This document shows, piece by piece, positions 6,701 through 8,951 of a DNA stretch of 8,951 nucleotides. The stretch comes from Legionellaceae bacterium (GTDB lineage: Bacteria; Pseudomonadota; Gammaproteobacteria; Legionellales; Legionellaceae). The stretch is taken from the NCBI GenBank assembly GCA_947504795.1, contig CANNJG010000070.1, positions 1-8,951 of the forward strand. Direction: 5' to 3'. The notes under the pieces were generated by a model. The model ran no database searches. It was not told the origin of the DNA and saw only the letters and a list, made by a program, of their open reading frames with translations. Within the stretch, counting starts at the first letter, position 1. Every line of letters starts with the position of its first letter. A program made the position numbers and the translations under genes.

Positions 6701-7198
6701 GAAAAGGCAGTATCGGATTTAAAATCAGGAAAAATACCTGAACTAAGTGCCCCCATACATCAGGGTCCAGATATTGATTTGCACCTCTCTACCGTTATTC
6801 CCGAAGATTATATCGGCGATGTTCATACGCGCCTGGTCGTCTACAAACGCATTGCCCATGCCGCATCTGATGACCAATTACGTGCTTTGCAAATAGAATT
6901 GATTGACCGCTTTGGGCTTTTGACGCAATCGGTTAAAAATCTGTTCGCGATTACCCGCTTAAAGTTTTTAGCCTCGCAACTTGGCATTAATAAGATTCAA
7001 GCCAGCGGCTCGAAAGGTAAATTAGAATTTCAAGAAAACCCCAAAATCGACCCCGTCGTCCTAATCCAGTTGATTCAACGCCAAAGCCAGCGCTATCAGT
7101 TGAATGGCCCTACTCGACTCTGTTTTACACTGGATGCAAGCCAGGATGAAGCGCGCATTCATGAAATATCAACACTTTTATCCACGCTACGCGGGTAA
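3761..7198 (+). CDS. mfd: Transcription-repair coupling factor Mfd
   Basis: Mfd binds RNA polymerase stalled at template lesions, pushes it off with a RecG-like dsDNA translocase and recruits UvrA to start nucleotide excision repair. The 1145-residue product matches the 1148 of E. coli. The N-terminal UvrB-like module includes the DWETLPYD and FSPHQDIISERLS segments (about residues 84-100) and the GEFAIRGAILDLFPMGS block. The RNA polymerase-interacting domain begins near residue 474 (DLAELKIGAPVVHLQFGVGR). The translocase has Walker A GDVGFGKT (629-636), DEEH Walker B (730-733), TATPIPRTLNMAM and the RGRVGR motif VI (about 900), followed by the TRG region with the GAGELLGEEQSG block. The C-terminal autoinhibitory domain runs to the end. 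No frameshift or missing motif is seen. The ATG at 3761 has little Shine-Dalgarno. A C8 run at 4829-4836 encodes prolines near residue 357 in an interdomain linker. Confidence 0.98.
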   Translation: MTHPLLITHDIITQPVWGALSGSCLSLALAEYCQQTPGVKLVVTPDNWYARQLHDELKFFLKDAKTPQELCVFPDWETLPYDQFSPHQDIISERLSVLSRITQMEQAIVISSASTLMHKLCPQSFVQHYSLFLKTQQSLNLESFRQQLLQAGYHAVNTVLEHGEFAIRGAILDLFPMGSPLPYRIELFDNTIESLRRFDPDTQRTVDKIETIAILPAREVSLSDTSIAQFRQAFRNEFSGNPSICPVYEGVSAGQCPSGIEYFLPLFFDATASFFDYLPESTSICFIESIPDYAEQFWQDVSTRYAQRCHDITRPLLAPNRVFLSPIEWLTLTKRYQRHVLSQQPSTRKNAYNFKLPPPDDLPILRQGTEPLIAVRKRIEHDKRRYVFVVESAGRREVVLDLLKHSQIVPKLQPSWTVFLADKEPINLLLGPLSAGAELDHLTIITESQLLGQQSTPQQRGTAKHVDPDVMIRDLAELKIGAPVVHLQFGVGRYQGLQTFEHDGLTNEFLILTYAGNDKIYVPITSLNMISRYTGCDEAHAPLHRLGSDTWQKEKKKAAEKVSDVAIQLLEVFAKRAHAAGYAYTLHTTDYQRFAAGFPFILTVDQTRAIEQIIEDMHSPRPMDRLICGDVGFGKTEVAMRAAFIAARDGKQVCILVPTTLLADQHFGTFRDRFADFPITIELLSRFRSPKEVNGVIQELATGKIDIVIGTHKLFQKSIAFKRLGLLIIDEEHRFGVKQKEHIKTLRTHVDLLCMTATPIPRTLNMAMAGIRDISLIATPPAKRLAIKTFWQERRDATIIEAILREILRGGQVFFLHNNVQTIERITQELQRLIPQAQIQYAHGQMRERELERIMSDFYHHQFNVLVCTTIIETGIDIPTANTIIIDRADMFGLAQLHQLRGRVGRSHHQAYAYLLTPPAKQLTTEAVKRLEAIVSLEDLGSGFTLATHDLEIRGAGELLGEEQSGNMHAIGFNLFMEMLEKAVSDLKSGKIPELSAPIHQGPDIDLHLSTVIPEDYIGDVHTRLVVYKRIAHAASDDQLRALQIELIDRFGLLTQSVKNLFAITRLKFLASQLGINKIQASGSKGKLEFQENPKIDPVVLIQLIQRQSQRYQLNGPTRLCFTLDASQDEARIHEISTLLSTLRG

Positions 7199-7261
7199 AC
7201 GCGCCATGATAAACCATTCAACAAGAAACAGTGAGGCGTTGACTTTCATCCAGCAGAGAGG

Positions 7262-7290
7262 TTGATACCCATATGATTCTAACCTATGCT
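7262..7290 (+). promoter_or_regulatory. Probable promoter for the bicupin gene
   Basis: TTGATA (7262-7267) and TATGCT (7285-7290) are separated by 17 nt, giving a start near 7297 and a leader of roughly 65 to 110 nt depending on which ATG is used. The leader contains a short hairpin candidate, AGCGA (7309-7313 region) with TCGCT near 7324-7328. No terminator for mfd is visible in 7199-7261, so read-through from mfd is also possible. Confidence 0.42.
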
Positions 7291-7362
7291 ATTTAGTAAC
7301 GTCACCGAAGCGATCGGAGGTTTTCGCTAGTCCTGCTGGAGTGATAAGCAAAACCATCTATC

Positions 7363-8370
7363 ATGGCTCATGAGGCATTCGTTTCCACAAAAGGCGTTGT
7401 AATCATGTATAAAAAAACGAAGATTGATCCATTTAATCATGCCGAGCTCATTAAAAATGCCCTGTATTATGAATACACAAGCTCTGCCGATCCCATCGGG
7501 CAAGGCTTGATCCCGGAGGTACCGTTTATCGTTTTTCCGCATACGCTGCATGAAAAAGGCGCAACGAGAATCATTCCACTCGATATCAGTGACACATTAA
7601 AAACCCCATACCCGGCAACAACACCCGCATTATTGGCGAGTTTCATCCGGATTAAACCAGGGGAAAAAATAAGTACCTCCCCAAATGCGACGTCCCAAGT
7701 TTTCTACGTCTTCCGAGGAAACGGACACACTGAATCGAAAGAAACACGCATCCCATGGAACGCTGGTGATTTTTTTATATTACCTGCTGATTCCACAGCC
7801 ACTCATTTTGCAGAGCTTGATAGCGCTATCTACTTTGTGCACGACGAGCCATTATTAAATTACTTGGGTGTGAAAGCAAACACGCGACGCTTTGAACCTA
7901 CCTTGTTTGTCCAAGAAACAGCGTATGCGGAATTGCAAAAAGCAATCGATGCTACGAATGCAGCCCAAAAAAACCGGCTCAGTGTTTTATTGGCTCATAA
8001 AGAACTTCCACAAACTCGTACTATCACACATGTGATGTGGGCGATGTTCGGTGTTTTGCCGGCTAATGAAGTACAACAACCTCATCGGCATCAATCGGTT
8101 GCGATTGATTTTGCAGTTGAATGCCAACCCGGATGTTATACCTTAATCGGGAAAGAGTTAGATAAAAATGGAGAAATAATCAATCCGATTCGTGCCGATT
8201 GGCAATCTCACAGTGTCTTTATCACCACGCCAGGTTATTGGCATTCTCACCATAATGAATCGGGTGTTCAAGCACATGTTATTCATTTACAAGACGCAGG
8301 ACTACATACTTACCTGCGAACATTAGATATTCAGTTCTCAGGTATCGATGACAAGGATTGCATAGGATAG
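7363..8370 (+). CDS. Bicupin protein, gentisate 1,2-dioxygenase-like superfamily
   Basis: Two cupin barrels are visible. The first (about residues 92-160) has SFIRIKPGE, FYVFRGNGHTES and WNAGDFFILPA, but its usual first-motif histidines are replaced (STSPNATSQ), so it probably binds no metal. The second (about 225-310) keeps PHRHQS (H241, H243) and GYWHSHHNES (H294, H296, H297), a plausible metal site. Between them lies HDEPLLNYLGV and a linker ending RFEPTLF. The overall layout resembles gentisate and 1-hydroxy-2-naphthoate dioxygenase relatives of about 340-370 residues, which open aromatic rings with Fe(II). The substrate cannot be read from sequence, and no aromatic-catabolism genes are adjacent, so the role is unknown. 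A second start at 7405 (MYKKTKIDPFNHAEL) is possible; neither start has a strong ribosome-binding site. The product is soluble, without signal peptide or membrane segment. Confidence 0.85.
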   Translation: MAHEAFVSTKGVVIMYKKTKIDPFNHAELIKNALYYEYTSSADPIGQGLIPEVPFIVFPHTLHEKGATRIIPLDISDTLKTPYPATTPALLASFIRIKPGEKISTSPNATSQVFYVFRGNGHTESKETRIPWNAGDFFILPADSTATHFAELDSAIYFVHDEPLLNYLGVKANTRRFEPTLFVQETAYAELQKAIDATNAAQKNRLSVLLAHKELPQTRTITHVMWAMFGVLPANEVQQPHRHQSVAIDFAVECQPGCYTLIGKELDKNGEIINPIRADWQSHSVFITTPGYWHSHHNESGVQAHVIHLQDAGLHTYLRTLDIQFSGIDDKDCIG

Positions 8371-8387
8371 TGTTGCCTGGGTTAATC

Positions 8388-8430
8388 GTCGCCTCTGAGG
8401 GATCTCATTTCCAGATCCTTCAGAGGCGAC
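8388..8430. terminator. Long hairpin after the bicupin gene; atypical terminator or palindromic element
   Basis: The arms GTCGCCTCTGAGGGATCT (8388-8405) and AGATCCTTCAGAGGCGAC (8413-8430) pair over 18 positions with one G-U wobble and enclose a 7-nt loop. It starts 17 nt after the cupin stop. It lacks the immediate T-run of an intrinsic terminator on either strand; the nearest T tract on the plus strand starts 15 nt after the stem. It could be a Rho-independent-like terminator of low efficiency, an mRNA 3'-end stabiliser, or a REP-like repeat. The stem itself is certain; the function is inferred. Confidence 0.6.
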
Positions 8431-8478
8431 AGAGAGAAACCTGAACTTTTTAATTTTACTCTACCTTAATCATGAGTT

Positions 8479-8507
8479 TTGTCATCTTACAAAAATTACA
8501 GTATAAT
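8479..8507 (+). promoter_or_regulatory. Strong sigma70 promoter for tRNA-Ser
   Basis: TTGTCA (8479-8484), 17-nt spacer, then consensus TATAAT (8502-8507) followed by a GCG discriminator, typical of stable-RNA promoters. The start would be near 8514, leaving a 5' leader of about 65 nt for RNase P to remove. Confidence 0.75.
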
Positions 8508-8521
8508 GCGAGTCGATTATC

Positions 8522-8571
8522 CTAGAAAAAACAGTTGCTCGCGCATCACCAAAAACGAATGACTTTTCTAG
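8522..8571 (+). repeat. 8-bp inverted repeat in the pre-tRNA leader
   Basis: CTAGAAAA (8522-8529) and TTTTCTAG (8564-8571) are exact inverted copies separated by 34 nt. They lie between the promoter and the tRNA 5' end at 8579. In the transcript they could pair and isolate the leader from the tRNA body, or they may be chance. Confidence 0.4.
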
Positions 8572-8578
8572 CCCTATA

Positions 8579-8666
8579 GGAGAGGTGGCCGAGTGGCTGA
8601 AGGCGCACGCCTGGAAAGTGTGTATACGGCAACGTATCGAGGGTTCGAATCCCTCTCTCTCCGCCA
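8579..8666 (+). tRNA. tRNA-Ser(GGA), CCA encoded
   Basis: The 88-nt cloverleaf has acceptor stem GGAGAGG paired with TCTCTCC (last pair G-U), discriminator G and encoded CCA. The D-arm begins GCCGAGTGGC. The anticodon stem CACGC/GTGTG encloses CTGGAAA, giving anticodon GGA, which reads UCC and UCU. A long class II variable arm (TACG, GCAA, CGTA) and T-arm GAGGG-TTCGAAT-CCCTC follow. The long variable arm and anticodon identify serine. It is single, with its own promoter, and its 3' end borders transposase debris. Confidence 0.97.
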
Positions 8667-8712
8667 GTTTACAGCGCTCGAACTTTTTGGGCGTGATTTT
8701 TCAAATTCCAAA

Positions 8713-8841
8713 ATAACCCTCGGAATCCCAGCATTCATAGGCTTCACCAATCGTCGCTTGTATTTAACCCCACAGTTTTTTCAAAACAAGGCGATTGAAT
8801 TTTTGTTTGAGGAAAAGGTGTGTGCGGCAGATTTTGATGAT
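8713..8841 (+). pseudogene. Second DUF4277 (IS1634-like) transposase fragment
   Basis: The reading frame ending at the TAA 8854-8856 encodes IGFTNRRLYLTPQFFQNKAI, then EFLFEEKV and AADFDD. This aligns with the same DUF4277 region as the fragment at 1-144: G-F-x-x-R-x-L, P-x-[YF]-F, K-x-x-E-x-L, then x-D-D. By eye roughly one third of residues agree, so the two came from different elements of one family. The family resemblance stops at DD (8841), and the next codons (GNPP, stop) appear to belong to an inserted element. Upstream, between the tRNA end and about 8720, the frame is open but not recognisable, so the N-terminal part has also decayed. The frame can be traced back through the tRNA only by accident. 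Confidence 0.68.
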
Positions 8842-8951
8842 GGTAATCCCCCCTAAAAATAACTGATGTCAAAAGTAGAATTTTCTCGTAATGTATGCGC
8901 AAGGAGATTCTGCATGAAAAAATCAAAATTTAGAGATAGCCAAATATTATC
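8841..8951 (+). mobile_element. Left end of an IS3-family insertion sequence (partial)
   Basis: Just after the transposase homology ends, the sequence changes to a non-coding stretch with a C6 run (8848-8853), followed 60 nt later by an orfA-like start with a strong ribosome-binding site. IS3 elements normally start with TG, and TGGTAATCC at 8841 is a candidate terminal repeat, but the right end is outside the window, so neither the inverted repeat nor the target duplication can be confirmed. The exact border is uncertain by several bases. Confidence 0.55.
8914..8951 (+). CDS. IS3-family transposase OrfA, N-terminal fragment cut by window end
   Basis: The twelve visible codons read MKKSKFRDSQIL. 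This matches the common start of IS3-family OrfA proteins (M-[KR]-K-S-[KR]-F-x-[DE]-x-Q-I), which go on to form a helix-turn-helix and leucine-zipper DNA-binding protein, usually fused to the OrfB integrase by a -1 frameshift. AAGGAGA (8901-8907) lies six bases before the ATG, the best Shine-Dalgarno in the window. Whether the element is intact cannot be seen. Confidence 0.68.
   Translation, partial: MKKSKFRDSQIL

Noticed and set aside
7206..7265. 19-codon frame after mfd
   Set aside because: No ribosome-binding site, no conservation evidence and overlaps the predicted promoter.
7250..7339. CCAGCAG and CTGCTGG inverted repeat around the bicupin leader
   Set aside because: Only 7 bp separated by 76 nt; likely chance, and no riboswitch-like fold is apparent.
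8593..8720. Open frame starting inside the tRNA gene and running into the transposase remnant
   Set aside because: Its first 25 codons are the tRNA-Ser sequence; only the part after about 8713 is protein-like. It is not a gene starting at 8593.
1..8951. CRISPR array, toxin-antitoxin, phage-defence or secretion cluster
   Set aside because: No tandem direct repeats and no genes of these types were seen on either strand.

Overview
The window reads as chromosome of a gammaproteobacterium of moderate, slightly AT-leaning base composition. The strongest taxonomic hint is the EnhA-type L,D-transpeptidase at 2396-2911, a family I associate with Legionella, Coxiella and relatives. MnmA, ErpA, DnaQ and Mfd are all clearly gammaproteobacterial in type. 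My best guess is therefore Legionellales. This is an inference from protein resemblance, not a database result.

Layout. 1-321 is a scar: a fragment of a DUF4277 (IS1634-like) transposase, then a frame-broken stretch that may be a decayed second gene. At 322-753 (minus) lies yceD, a DUF177 gene whose C-terminal tail is short and which lacks its usual downstream partner rpmF. mnmA (808-1899) and erpA (1938-2348) follow on the plus strand. The EnhA-like L,D-transpeptidase (minus) is convergent with erpA. dnaQ (3009-3686, minus) and mfd (3761-7198, plus) are divergent from a compact promoter region. A bicupin gene of the gentisate 1,2-dioxygenase-like superfamily (7363-8370) has its own promoter-like sequence and ends in a long hairpin. 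A tRNA-Ser(GGA) with a near-consensus promoter follows. Immediately 3' of it are a second, different DUF4277 transposase remnant and, apparently inserted into it, the left end of an IS3-family element that runs out of the window.

How the genes relate. Most are housekeeping information-processing genes: wobble-uridine 2-thiolation (MnmA), Fe-S delivery (ErpA), replication proofreading (DnaQ), transcription-coupled repair (Mfd) and serine tRNA. They look like independently promoted units, not one operon. Near-consensus -35/-10 pairs with 17-nt spacing precede mnmA, mfd, the cupin gene and the tRNA, and an extended -10 precedes erpA. The L,D-transpeptidase acts on the envelope. The core is ordinary and apparently intact; mobile-element debris lies at both ends.

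I found no convincing new multi-gene system. The best leads are the IS-scarred edges, the broken yceD neighbourhood, the long hairpin after the cupin gene, the paired C8 tracts in mnmA and mfd, and the orphan bicupin protein.
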